From positions 2,234,501 to 2,298,500 of the forward strand of contig CM038911.1 of NCBI GenBank assembly GCA_021904315.1: a DNA stretch of 64,000 bases, in the 5' to 3' direction. Shown here one piece after another: positions 24,401 through 36,345 of the stretch. Below the pieces are notes generated by a model. That model was given only the letters and a program-made list of their open reading frames with translations, was not told where the DNA came from and made no database searches. How positions within the stretch are numbered: position 1 is the first letter of the stretch; the number at the start of each line of letters is the position of its first letter. This DNA is from Sphagnum magellanicum (Eukaryota > Streptophyta > Sphagnopsida > Sphagnales > Sphagnaceae). Made by a program: the position numbers and the translations under genes.

Positions 24401-27400
24401 GCTCCAACAATGAAACATGAAACATGGGGTGAATCTTCATGGAATTTGGAAGCTTGAATTTGGAATGCCATTGTGTTGATTTGTTTCACAATGGTGAACA
24501 GGTCAAGTTTTTGGTAGTCCAATTTTTTCGATGGCCGAATTATCTTGATGTTTTCTCCTTAAAGCCAAATTTGATCTTTGATTTTGAAATTTGATTGGTT
24601 TTTATAATGTTCGTCAACATTTTCCTTATATCGCCTTTGAACTTCTTCAAGTTTGGATACAAGTTGTGTTTGAATTTATGCTAGCCACCCAATTTGATCT
24701 TCAGTTGTAGGATTCATGACATTATTTACACTTTGGATGTCAAACCTAGGATGTAAGCCATGATTTGAGAAGAATGGTGTTTGTTGCGTTGTTGAATGCA
24801 TCATGTTGTTGTAAGAAAACTCTGCCACAGACAAGAGATTTGACCAATTATCTTGGTGATAATTAGTCATACATCATAGATATTGCTCCAAGACTTTATT
24901 GACTTGTTCCATTTGCCCATTTGCCCATTTGTCTAGGGATGGAAGGCTAATGGTAACTTCACCTTCACACCTAATAGCTTGAAGAGCCACTTCCAAAATT
25001 TGGATGCAAATTGGGGTCCATGATTAGAAACGATGTTTTTAGGAAGTCCATGATAGTGAAAAATGTGATCAAGGAATAACCTAGTTGTCTTTTCGCCAGT
25101 TACTAATTTGTTGCATGGAATAAATGAGCCATTTTCATGAGACAATCCATTACCACCAGAATGGAATCAAATGAGTTAGATTGTGGAAGATCCACGATGA
25201 AATCCATGGAGTTCAAAGACCATCAAAAAGCTAGGACTGATGATGGTTGAAGAAGTACATGAGGGCAATGACGAGGATTTTTTGCAAAACACAAACATCA
25301 CATGCACCCACAAATTCCTTCATGAACTTCCAAAAATTATGGCCACCAATAGTCACAAGACATTAACTTCATGGTTTTGTTGAATCTAAAATGGCTAGCA
25401 ACCAATGTGTCGTGTCTAGTTTGGAGAACTTGAAATCGTGTAGGGCCTTCCAATATGTATAATAGTCAGTCATGATATAACACTCCATCATGAAACTCAA
25501 ATTTGTCAAAGTCACTAGGATGGTTTTTTCAATGACTTTTGACAATAGCGGTAAGAGAATCATTGACTAGATCTTCATTATTGCACCAAAGGAGGGTCTT
25601 ATCTTGAGGAGTTACCAACAATGCTGAGAGCCAAAGGTTTTTGGGTTTGAAAATGGTGTCACATTGTTGATCGTAAGTGGCATCCCTTTCCCTATGCGCG
25701 AGGTACGAGCAATGGGATAAAACATTTGGTTTCCCTTATTATTGCCCTCGACAATAGGTAATCATGAACTAAAATCAGAACAAGGATATGCCCATCAAAG
25801 TTGATGTTGATTCAACACATGAGCCCTCATGAAATATTGGGGATTCTTATGACTAGAGTACACAATGACTTCATGTTGAGTTCCTTCAAATAGATGATGC
25901 CATTCCTCAAAGGCATTCATGATGGCTAAGAATTCTTTGTCATGAATTTCATAGTTAATTTCAACAAGAGAAAATTTATGAAAATGAAAACCAATTGGAC
26001 AAAGAAGATTATTTTGTCCAAGTTATGAGAGTACAACACCTAATGTAAAGTTAGAGGCATCCGTTTCCAAAACAAAAGGTTTGGAAATGTCTACATGAAT
26101 CAAAAGTGAGGCAGTCGTGAAGGAGGCCTTCAAAGATTAAAAAACATTTTTAGCTTTAACTCCTCAGGAAAAAGGTTGATCCTCTCGAGTCAAATGAATA
26201 AGAAGGGTCACGATTGTGGTATAGTGTGCAATGAAATGCTGATAGAAATTAGTGAACCTTAAAAAAATGAACATCTTGGATAGAAGCTGGGGTAGCCCAA
26301 TCCATAATGGTTTGAACCTTATGAGGGTTCATGCAAACACCATTTCTAGAAATAATATAACCCAAGAATTCCACCTTAGATTGATGGAATCCACAATTTT
26401 CTAATTTAGCATAGAGACTACCTTCTCGGAGCTTTTCCAAAACAAGACATACATGTTCATGGTCTGCCATGTTCTTTGAGAAAATGAAGATGTCATTGAT
26501 GTAACAAATCACAAAATCATCTAAGTACTCATGGAAGACATCATTCATCATATGTTGAAAGACAACAAGTGCATTAGTAATCCTAAAGGGCATCACAACA
26601 TATTCAAAATGGCCATAACAAATTTTGAATGCCTTTTTCCATTCATCACATTTTCAAATCCGCACCAAGTTGTATGCTCCATGTAGGTCAATCTTGGTGT
26701 ATACTTTGGCATGATTGAGTTGGTCCAACAATCTCGAAATCAAGGGCAAAGGGTACTAGTCCTTGATGGTGAGTTAATTTAGTCCACAGTAATTGACACA
26801 CCTGCGTAGAGATCCATCCTTTTTCTTAACAAATAGGATTGGAGCACTAGCTAGAGACTTGAAGTGTCGAATGAACCCTTTCTCAAGATTTTGGTTGATG
26901 TAATTTTGAAGCACCCAAAGTTCATCCTACGAGAAGTTATTGATGGGTCCAAATGGGGATTACGCTCCTTCTTCCAAATCAATCGCATAATCATATGGCC
27001 AACGTTCAGGTAATGTGTGTGCATTTTTCTTTTCAAAAATATTTTTGTAGTCTTGGTATTGAATAAGGATCTCATGTTACTGCATCCTAGGATTAGGGGC
27101 TGGAATGGCATACACAAAAATGCATCTTCTTTCTTTGTTGTTTGTATGAATACTTTTACTCTCATGAACAAAGTCTTAAAATGTTTGGATCCTTGGTTAC
27201 CCTCAATATCTCCTTCCCACTTGAGTTTTTGCATGTGTTGATTAATTTTTGTTGAGTTTTCACGTGCAAAATCATGTTCAAAGTCCAAGGTGCTTGTTGG
27301 AAAACCTTTGTATTTTGGTGTAATTTTGTTCATAGATTCAAAATGAAGACTCCTCATTTTCCAATCCATTCAAAGATTATGCAAAACAAGCCATGATAAC

Positions 27401-28116
27401 CCAATGATGATGTCAGAGATTAAATGACATTGAAGACAACTTTGTTATTGTGTGACCCAATTATTATTATCAACACCTTGGTCTCATGCGTTATAGATCT
27501 TGAAAAAAGGTTCCGACTATTGATCATTTCAACCACCATTAGTGTCGTTTTCTCCACTAACACCAAGTTATGTTGTCATACCAACCCTTTGTCAATGAAA
27601 CATGCAAATGCCCTTGAATTAAAAAGTGCTTGGGTTAACATAGTCATGGATTTACCACCTTTGATTATGATGGGCAACAATAAACAAGGTGTTAGTTTTG
27701 AAGACAAGGTAGGACCATTTTGAATGCATAATTCATCGAGGTCTAGTTTCATGGTCCTTATTGAAACTGGATGTCTTCGTTTCCCTTGTGTTCTAGCCTT
27801 GGGTAGTGGTAGAAGTTATGACGTGTGCTACATATTGAACACGTTTCTTTGGACAAACACTAGTTATGTGGCTTGGTTCTCCATAGTACAAACAGAAATT
27901 GTTTACACATTGATGTTGTTTCTCTTATTTTGTGAATTGTTTGAATTGTGTCTTGTCAATTTGCATGGGGTCGTCATTGGGTGCAAACACCATATGTTTG
28001 GGTTGCAACATGGGTGGCATGAATTGCCTCAATGTTGGTGATGGTTCTTAACATTTCTCCTTTCAACGTTCAAACTTAAGTCGATTATCACAATGCATAG
28101 CTTGTGCAATTGCTTG

Positions 28117-28119
28117 ACT
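28117..28119. repeat. Target site duplication of CACTA copy 1, left
   Basis: ACT, repeated at 31300-31302 immediately outside the element's right end. Confidence 0.75.
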
Positions 28120-28469
28120 CACTAGTAGAAATCAGCCAAAATGTAACCACTCCATTTACGACTACATGCGACTTGTAGTCATTTGCGACTAGATTTGGGA
28201 ATACTTGTAACTACACGACCAACTTTCAACTATTTTGGTCATTTTCTTAACTATGATGCAACTATTAAAAATTTCATCCTGTTGGTTGCATCAATTTTAC
28301 ATTTATTTTCATCCATTAGTAGGTTGATATGTCCCATTAGTTACAATAGTCACCAAATTAGTTGCATCCTAAAGGTATTCTACAATGACATAGGGGTGTA
28401 TTTTAATGTATGTACTAAAATTGTATATATATATAATATGCATACGTATGTATATTATTCATATAATGA

Positions 28470-29455
28470 ATCTCAAAATTAAAATTTGAACTTTGAATTT
28501 TTTTATTAAAATCTGAAAATTGATATTTCAATTTTGAAAACTGTTATTTTAATTTATAAAAAAGAATATTAGAATTTGAAATGTGATATTTGAATCTGAA
28601 AATGATTATTTGAATTTGAAATTTTTGATCTGAATATGATATTTTCAATTTAAATTCAAAAAAAATTATTTGATCTAAAAATTGATTTTGAATTTTGAAT
28701 TAATATTTTCGAATCCAAAAATTGGTATATCAATTCAGAAAATTATTAATTGATTAAAAAATAAACATTTTGATTTTGAATATTTTTATATGAATATGAG
28801 AATTTATATTTCAGCTCTGAAAATTTTGCATTTAAATGTTACATAATCATTTGATTCAAACCTGAAATTTAAATTCCAAATTATTATTTTGTATTTTCAA
28901 AATTAAAACTTCAAGCCTAAAAATTAGTACTTGAGTCTAGAAATGGACATTTCAATTTTGAATATTTTTATTTCAATCTAAAAATTGACATTTCAATTCT
29001 GAAAATTGTTATTTAAATTCAAAAAACTTATTTGATCTAAAAATTGATATTTGAATTCTAAATTATCATTTCAGTTTTAAATTTTTTATTGAGTTAAAAA
29101 ATTGACAACTTGATTTTAAATGTTTTTATTTGAACTTGAAATTTGATATTTGAATTTTGAAGTTTTTAATTTAAATTTTAAGAAATTATTTACTTGAGAA
29201 TTGAAATTTTAATTCCAGATTATTATTTTGGATTCTCAAAATTAATATTTCAATTCAAAAAATTATTAATTGAGTCTTAAAATGGAAATTTTAATTTTGA
29301 ATATTATTATTTGAATCTGAAAATTGACATTTCAATTCTGAAATTTGTTATCTAACTTCAAAAAAATTATTTGATCTAAAATTGATATTTGAATTCCGAA
29401 TTACTATTTTGGAATCTTAAATTTATATTCTAATTCAAAAAATTATTGATTGAGT
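28470..29455. repeat. Quasi-periodic AT module inside CACTA copy 1
   Basis: Variants of AAATTGATATTTCAATT and GAAAATTGTTATTTGAATT recur roughly every 20-50 bp in both orientations for about 1 kb. The same module occupies 35340-36345 in copy 2. Confidence 0.7.
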
Positions 29456-30639
29456 TTCAAAGGTTTTTTCTACTAGTGTTATCCATAATAAATCACTTTT
29501 ATAAATTATTATGTTTATTAAATCTAATTATTGTTATAACATAAATTTGTATATTATATAATTTATATTCTTATATTAGAAAAAATTAATTCATGTAAAT
29601 AATGTGACATTACTTTCAAATCATTGTAATTATTTCAGATAAGAATTAATTAGTATGTGCATAATTATTTTCTAATTGAACATAATTATTCGCACTTTCT
29701 AATTTATAACTTGAAACCTGAATTAAAATTCTGGAAAAATTACAATGTAGTTAAAATAATTATTTTACTGATTGTAATTTCTTGATTTATTATATAATAA
29801 TATTATCTAAAAAATTTCTATGATTAATCATCTATGATAAATATTTTATAACAATTTTACAGTAATTATGAAAATTAATGTTATGTTTGACAAATTATTG
29901 TATTTATAGTTAATAATTACCAAGAGAAAATAATTATTTGACCTATAATAATTTTTACAACAATAAATGTAAGTATACAGTAAGTAATGTAATTAGTTGA
30001 ATAATAATTTTTAAAAAATTCGTGTAAGAATTTACTTTCTAATAACAATTGTTAATTCATTACTTATAATTTTGAAATAAATATTTTAAAATTTTATCTT
30101 TGAAATTATAGTCATTAAATTAATTTTACATTAATTATATTATATATAATTCAATCAGATTCTAAAAAATAATAAAATATTTTTAAATATTTTATTTATT
30201 TATTTATTTATGAGGTATGTATTAATAATTTGTGAGTAACTAAAAAGCTAGTTTGTTAAATATTAAAAATTTATTACTTATTTAAATAATTGATAATGAA
30301 TACTAAATATTTGTAGTGTATAGTTTATAATTTAAATATATATAAATTTAATCATTATTAATTAAATAATTAACTAATATTTGAATTGTTTAAAAATTTG
30401 AAAACTAAGAAAGTAAGGCATGAAGAAAGTTTTGGAATTACAACTTAGTTTGTAAGGAAGTTGCAACTTCAAAACTTATCCCATATTGTTTGTTCTTCAT
30501 TCTTACTTTGAACATTATATAAACAAAGGGGTGTGCCCATCCAATTTCATATTATGGAATTAGTGCACATGGGATGAGCTAATCAAAAGGCTTACCTCAA
30601 AACGAAAAAATAAATAATGCACAATTCTAAAGTACTTAC

Positions 30640-30875
30640 CTCCCTAACCTACTTATCTATTTAGCAAGGTAGGTACTTAGTTTGACCTAGCCATCTAGGT
30701 TGACCTGTGTACCTACCTACCTAAGTATGTACCTATATGAGTAGGTATTTAACCTAGGAAGGTAGAACCTACCTACTTCCTTTTTGACCTAAATAGGTAG
30801 GTAGGTAAGTAAATAGGTAGCCTAACATTGTAAGCACCTATTTATGTACCTACCTAAGTACCTACCAACCTAATA
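30640..30875. repeat. ACCTACCTA/TAGGTAGGT cluster inside CACTA copy 1
   Basis: Dense tetranucleotide-like ACCT/AGGT motifs in both orientations, so the stretch can fold on itself. Matching blocks lie at 37545-37760 and 19484-19545. Confidence 0.75.
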
Positions 30876-31299
30876 TTAATTTTTTTATTAAATTAAAATT
30901 GTAATGCCACGTGGTATATTTACATTGGGCCACGTGTCATAATGTAAGATCATCCAAATATTTGAAATGAACGTCTTAGATTATTTCAAAATAATAATAA
31001 TTTTATAATGTATATTTTTAATAATCAAATATTAAGACATGTGGCAGCACATGATTTGCCCTCAATTGTGACCAAAATAGTTGCATCTTAGTTGCATGTG
31101 ACAATACGTATACAATGGAGTCAAAGGATGAAATGTATTTGTTGACTTTTTCTTTCATACAATACCCTTTGTGATTTGTGACTAGTTTATCACATGCGAT
31201 TTGTCTTAGGCGACTAAAAGGATTTTAGTTGCAAAATGTCTCTTGCGACTAAAATTTAGTCACAAAGACTAGTTGAAAATACATGTTTTTCTTCTAATG

Positions 31300-31302
31300 A
31301 CT
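31300..31302. repeat. Target site duplication of CACTA copy 1, right
   Basis: ACT, matching 28117-28119. Confidence 0.75.
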
Positions 31303-31475
31303 CAAGGTCGTGGGATTAGGCATGGTCAATAGAAGATCTTTCACATCTCTACAAAGTTCAAATTAAAATTAGTTCATGAGCATAGCCTTGTCCCATGAAA
31401 TATCACATGCTAGTTGCCTAAATTTAGAAGCATACACAGAAGTTGGGCGTGTTCCTTGGCAAATAGTTCACAACT

Positions 31476-33173
31476 TGTTTGTTGTTGCAGAAGGCGGCAA
31501 TTATGCCAGCACCTAAAAGAGGTGTGAGTAGTCGTCTACGCTCTAATATTGGTGCAAGGGTGGGGAATGTAGGAGAGAGGGCATGGCAACATGTAAGTTA
31601 ATATTAACATGCTCTTGAATTTCTATAGTTCATAACTAAGGAACACAAATGCCCTGTTTGACACAATATTGTACCAAAAATTTATTCCATTTTCCTAAAT
31701 TGGTTGCTCATGGTAAATTGAATGAAGGTTCTTTATTAGCATTAATGTGTAGTTTAAAGTAGGGGAAACAATTGTTTTATGTAACCTTGAGGTTGTAGCA
31801 AGGGGCTAATAACAGGGGTTGGAAGACAAGGATGTGTCCATCATGGTGTGCCAATCAAGGAGTCATGGTTCCGAGTCTAGTTAGGTGAAATTGTGGCAGG
31901 TAAAGGCAACACCCCATTGTTGGTGCCAAATGAGAATGATGATCCCCCACAATGTGTATTAAAGGATGTAATAGGTTCAAGCATTGTATGGGAAGGTCGT
32001 TTAATGCGAAAACATGCTTAAGTTAGGGGCATTATAGGTCGGGAGCTAGTTGATTTTTGAATCCTAAAACCCTAATGAGTAGTTATGGCCTTTTTTGGGT
32101 GTCAATGATATTTTAGACATTGTATGGTTTAATAGACTTGATAGTGATGGACTCTTGGTTGTTGTACTTGGAACAATGGCCATTAAACCCCATTGGATGG
32201 AATTTCAATGTTATTACAAAGGGTAATTTGTTGGTTAAGTAACTGCAGATTTTTTACATGCAAAATTGCAAATCACAGATTGATGTGTGTAATATTTATT
32301 GGTTGATTTTTCAGCACTAGTGGAGTGTAATAGAAAAGTGATATGTATAATGTACATTAGTTAAAGTAGGTGTAGGTGTGTAAGGAACCCCAATATGGGC
32401 AAGGTAGTGGTTAATGCTACTAATCTAGTTGCACATGTAACTATAGTGGCACACCTTAACCTTAAAACTAACAATGACAAAAGTTGCATGCCATGGGCCA
32501 GCAGTTGCATTTGGAATTAAATCTAATAGTTGTTGTGCTGCCATGTGGCACATTATAAACGATATGATGAAAACCTTAAACCCTAACCCTAACCCTAACA
32601 CCTGTAAAGTGGGACCATGTGACACATGGCGATTCAAACTCTCAAAATACTAGTAGCATTTGCAACTACATCGTGCGGTCACTAGGTTGCCATATGGCAT
32701 GATCCTGATAATTCAATGGGTGCTAAAGCCTATAACCCTAACCCTAATCTTCCCCACATGTATAATGACATAACATGGTTGATTAAGCCTTAAACTCAAC
32801 ACGTGTCCCCACCCCAGTGGCTACGACTTGGACGGTCTATATTAATTAAAATAATTCTTAAAATTAAATATTTAATTACAAAATAAAGGTACACGTGTTC
32901 ACATACAATTGGGTTAGCTAGTTAACATGTAATGCAATGGGAACGTAACCCCTATAGTTGCATGTAGTCGCACTTACAATTGTTATTGTAGAATATGGGT
33001 GGATGAAACGTATAACCCAACCATATATACTTGTCATATACGGACTGTCGGATGCAACTGCAATTTTCTTGCAACTTGTCTTAGGCAACTGGGCTAATTT
33101 TCAGTTGCATGTGTCGGTTGCAACTGAAAACCAGTTGCATAAGATAGTTACAAAATGGCAAATTTCTAGTAGT
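31476..33173 (+). mobile_element. CACTA-derived element with transposon ORF1 (TNPA-like) remnant
   Basis: The right end is AAATTTCTAGTAGTG, so the opposite strand begins CACTACTAGAAATTTGCC. Subterminal GTTGCAACTG/CAGTTGCAT motifs precede it. The left end lacks a CACTA terminus and is probably truncated or decayed; its position is approximate. On the plus strand about 31490-31592 looks like an exon (acceptor TTGCAG, then MPAPKRGVSSRLRSN..., donor CAT|GTAAGT). About 31830-32040 reads IVAGKGNTPLLVPNENDDPP and VIGSSIVWEGRLM, resembling the C-terminal part of En/Spm ORF1-type proteins; it carries stops. It interrupts the gypsy gag region. Confidence 0.55.
32578..32600 (+). repeat. Short telomere-like CCCTAA repeats
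   Basis: Three to four AACCCT hexamer units, with a second short run near 32731-32745. This is the six-base form, not the usual plant seven-base repeat. Confidence 0.6.
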
Positions 33174-33562
33174 GTTGTATGTTCTTTATTTGAATCATCA
33201 AAAGAAGCACCAAAATTTTTCAGAAATGCTTCAAAGTTGTTTAGAAAAGGAGATTGACATTCCAAAAGAGGTGTAAACCATGTTAAAGTTGTGCCTGATA
33301 ATAAGGTGCCAATGAGTCCAACTTGGGTCTGGTCATTTGGATAACGATGTTGATGAAGTTGGATGATGAAATGTATTTGGTTGATGAAACTTTGAAATTT
33401 TGAGCATGTGTCATCAAATTTCTTTGGCAAGCTTATTTGTGGCTTTTTCGGAATGCTTCCAAACATTATCAATGTTTGGTTTCCGTATGAGTGTGTAATG
33501 GATTCATGAAGAAACTGATTTTCCTGTTGCATATGCCTAAGGGCAACAAAAACTTTTTCCAT
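33101..33562 (-). pseudogene. Gypsy gag remnant
   Basis: The minus-strand reading contains LPKKFDDTCSKFQSFINQ and a following TWFTPLLE stretch, the capsid-like wording of Ty3/gypsy gag. The part of the reading below about 33174 is sequence of the neighbouring CACTA-derived element. It is a fossil belonging to the element spanning 24400-34160. Confidence 0.65.
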
Positions 33563-34176
33563 GGACAGAACTATTTCTTCTCTTGAAATGGACTTGGCCA
33601 GAAAAATATGTAAATTAAAACTTTGATAAGAGGTGGGTGGTTCACAATTTCAACAATACATTCAAAAGGTGGGTAATCCACAACCTCTTGAAAACTTTTA
33701 GGTTTGAAGTAAAAGGGGTAACTCACATTTGATTTCCACAAAAAACAAAACAAAATAATTATAATGATGACAAGAATAGACATAGGCCTAATGGAAGTCT
33801 ATTCAAACTATCACATGCACGAAAAACTACAAAAATAAGAATTAAACCAAGGACACAACAAGGAAAACAAATCACAAGAAATGTAAGCCTAAGTTTAATC
33901 CAAGACTAGAATCACAAAAACATAAGGCAAGAACATGGTATATGCTAGAAGATGATTCAAATAAAATTTTATTCTAATAACGTATGAAAACAAAAGTTAT
34001 GATAAAAAAACGTACCCAAAATTAGTGTTGAATAAACTAGAGGAAATGGGAGGTCATACCTTTATTTATTACCTATTGGGGACCTAGCTCAAAGAAGCCT
34101 TCATAGAGGCTTCCATGTGTGCACCAACCATCCTAAACCCTAACTAATAATGAATTAGGCATTAACTAAGAGTTAA

Positions 34177-34305
34177 CGATGATGTAAGTGATGATGTAGG
34201 TGATTATGTTGGTGTAAATGATGATGCAAGTGACGATGCAAATGATAATGCATGCGACTATGTTGGTGCAAGCGATGATGTAAGCGATAGGTGATGGTGG
34301 TGTTC
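34177..34305 (+). repeat. 12-bp GATGATG-type minisatellite
   Basis: Degenerate units of GATGATGTAAGT alternate with GA(T/C)TATGTTGGT, giving a higher-order pattern for about 130 bp. Confidence 0.65.
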
Positions 34306-34399
34306 GTGATAATGGCTTTTCATGAAACTAAATTTTTTGTCTGTAATGTGTTTTACAAATGTGCCAAAATAATTTGTTGGAACTTTCAAGGAAGTTAAT

Positions 34400-34970
34400 C
34401 TATTCATGAATGTTTACTATTCATTAGCTTTTATTACATATGGTGCAATCGGTTATAAAATCTTTCTTGGCTTGAGAGGATTTTGTTTCCGTGACAAAAT
34501 GTTCTTGAATCCCATAGACTTCCATATTTTAGCAAACTTTAACTATGTCCTTTTAACCAAATATGAGTTTGATCAAACTCTTGTAGACATTTTTTTCAAT
34601 GTGCATTACATCAAGAGTGTGCATGATCAATAGATGTTGCATGTTTCACATAAGCAAACACCATTACCCCTTTTCTCTACCCCACCTTGTATCACACAAG
34701 ATGGTTGTTGAAAATAATCCAATCAACCTATTCATAGCCTATTCACTCACGTTTTTGATTCTACATTTAGAACATCATTAAGCTTTATGGATCTTCTTAT
34801 AGGAATCCATTCAATGTTTGAAACTGTCCATAATTAAACTTTTGTAATTTGTAAACACACCTCCTAGTATGGCAGATGGAACAAAGCACATTGTTGTTTC
34901 ACCTTAGATGATTAAAACATACAACTCTTTGTACCTAATACATTACTAGCAACCACCCATTCCTTTGTGC
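34400..34970 (-). pseudogene. TNP2-type transposase, later part, decayed
   Basis: This is the left-hand piece of the split transposase. LDVMHIEKNVYKSLIKLIFG matches the TNP2 block usually written DVMHIEKNV. It lies on the other side of CACTA copy 2 from the rest of the transposase and is interrupted by stops. Confidence 0.75.
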
Positions 34971-34973
34971 TTT
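34971..34973. repeat. Target site duplication of CACTA copy 2, left
   Basis: TTT, repeated at 38182-38184. Confidence 0.7.
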
Positions 34974-35339
34974 CACTAGTAGAAATCAGCCAAAATGTAA
35001 CCATTCAATTTACGACTACATGTGACTTATAGTCGTTTGCAACTAGATTTGAGAATATTTGTAATTACAAGACCAACTTTCAACTATTTTGGTCATTTTC
35101 ACAACTATGATGCAACTATTAGAAATTTCATCCTATTGGTTACATCAATTTTACATTTATTTTCATCCATTAATAGGTTGATATGTCCCATTAGTCGCAA
35201 TAGTCACCAAATTAGTTGCATCCTAAAAGTATTCTACAATGACATAAGGGTATATATTTTAATGTATGTACTAATTTTTAAAAAATTAAAAAAAAAATAA
35301 AAATAAAAATATGCATACATATGTATATTGTTAATATAA

Positions 35340-36345
35340 TGAATCGCAAAATTAATATTTGAACTTTGAATTTTTTTAATCAAATCTGAAAATTGATATT
35401 TCAATTATGAAAAATTGTTGTTTTAACTTTTTAAAAAATTTATTAAAATTTGAAACTTGATATTTGAATCTGAAAATTGTTCTTTCAATTGTTTAAAACA
35501 TTATTTGAATTTGAAAATTTTGATTTGATCTAAAAACTGATTTTGAATTCTAAATTAATATTTTCGAATCCAAAAATTAGTATTTCAATTCAGAAAATTA
35601 TAATTGATCATAAAAATGGAATATTTTGAATATTCCATTTAATTTTGAATATTTTTATGTGAATATGAAAATTTATATTTCAGCTATGAAATTTTTTCAT
35701 TTATATTTTACATAATTATTTAATTTGAACCTGAAATTTAGATTCCAAATTATTATTTTAGATTTTCAAAATTAATACTTCAAGTCTGAAAATTAGTAAT
35801 TGAGTCTAAAAATGGACATTTCAATTTTTGAATATTTTTATTTGAATATGAAAATTAACATTTCATATTTTGGAAATTGTTATTTAAATTCAAAAAAATT
35901 ATTTGATCTAAAAACTGATATTTGAATTCTAAATTATTATTTTTGAATTTAAAAATTATTATTTCAATTTAAAAAACTTTATTGACTCTAAAAATTGGCA
36001 ACTTGATTTTAAATATTTTTATTTCAACTTGAAATTTTATATTTGAATTTTGCAGTTTAAAATTAAAATTTTAAGAAATTATTTGACTTGAAAGTTGAAA
36101 TGGGAATTCCAAATTATTATTTTGGATTCTCAAAATTAATATTTCAATTCAGAAAATTATTAATTGAGTCTTCAAATGCAAATTTTAATTTTGAATATTA
36201 TTATTTGAATCTGAAAGTTAACATTTCAATTCTGAAATTTGTTATTTAACTTCAAAAAACTTTAAAAAACTGATATTTCAATTCTGAATTACTATTTTGG
36301 AATCTTAAATTTATATTTTAATTCAAAAAATTATTGATTGAATTT
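35340..36345. repeat. Quasi-periodic AT module inside CACTA copy 2
   Basis: The same recurring AATTGATATTTCAATT-like motifs as at 28470-29455, collinear with that copy. Confidence 0.7.

Larger units (their letters stand above)
28120..31299. mobile_element. Non-autonomous CACTA element, 3.2-kb family, copy 1
   Basis: It starts CACTAGTAGAAATCAGCC and ends TTTTTCTTCTAATG (copy 2 has CTAGTG), giving an imperfect terminal inverted repeat. It is flanked by the 3-bp target duplication ACT (28117-28119 and 31300-31302), the CACTA-superfamily hallmark. The subterminal regions repeat GCGACTA/TAGTCGC-type motifs in both orientations. The interior has a quasi-periodic AT module (about 28470-29450), an internal end-like sequence at 29478, and an ACCTACCTA-rich block (30640-30875). 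There is no transposase. It is inserted in the gag region of the gypsy fossil. Confidence 0.88.
24400..34160 (-). mobile_element. Ty3/gypsy LTR retrotransposon fossil, split by two DNA transposons
   Basis: Minus-strand pol pieces run in family order. Integrase remains lie at about 24676-25145 (HGLPKNIVSNHGPQF), reverse transcriptase at about 26249-26850 (the YINDIFIFS catalytic-loop region and FLGYIIS), and the protease/RT-proximal region at 26851-27700. A zinc-knuckle region of gag is near 27860-27905, and more gag lies at 27960-28119, 31300-31475 and 33177-33562. Two DNA transposons, 28120-31299 and about 31476-33173, sit inside gag. A weak primer-binding-like stretch is near 33971-33983, and the 5' LTR should lie to its right. 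It is old and broken many times; the insertions are younger than it. Confidence 0.72.

Noticed and set aside
30180-30215. TTTA-type tandem run as a possible CRISPR-like or regulatory repeat
   Set aside because: Simple sequence in AT-rich DNA with no spacer structure; no CRISPR array is expected in plant nuclear DNA and none was seen.
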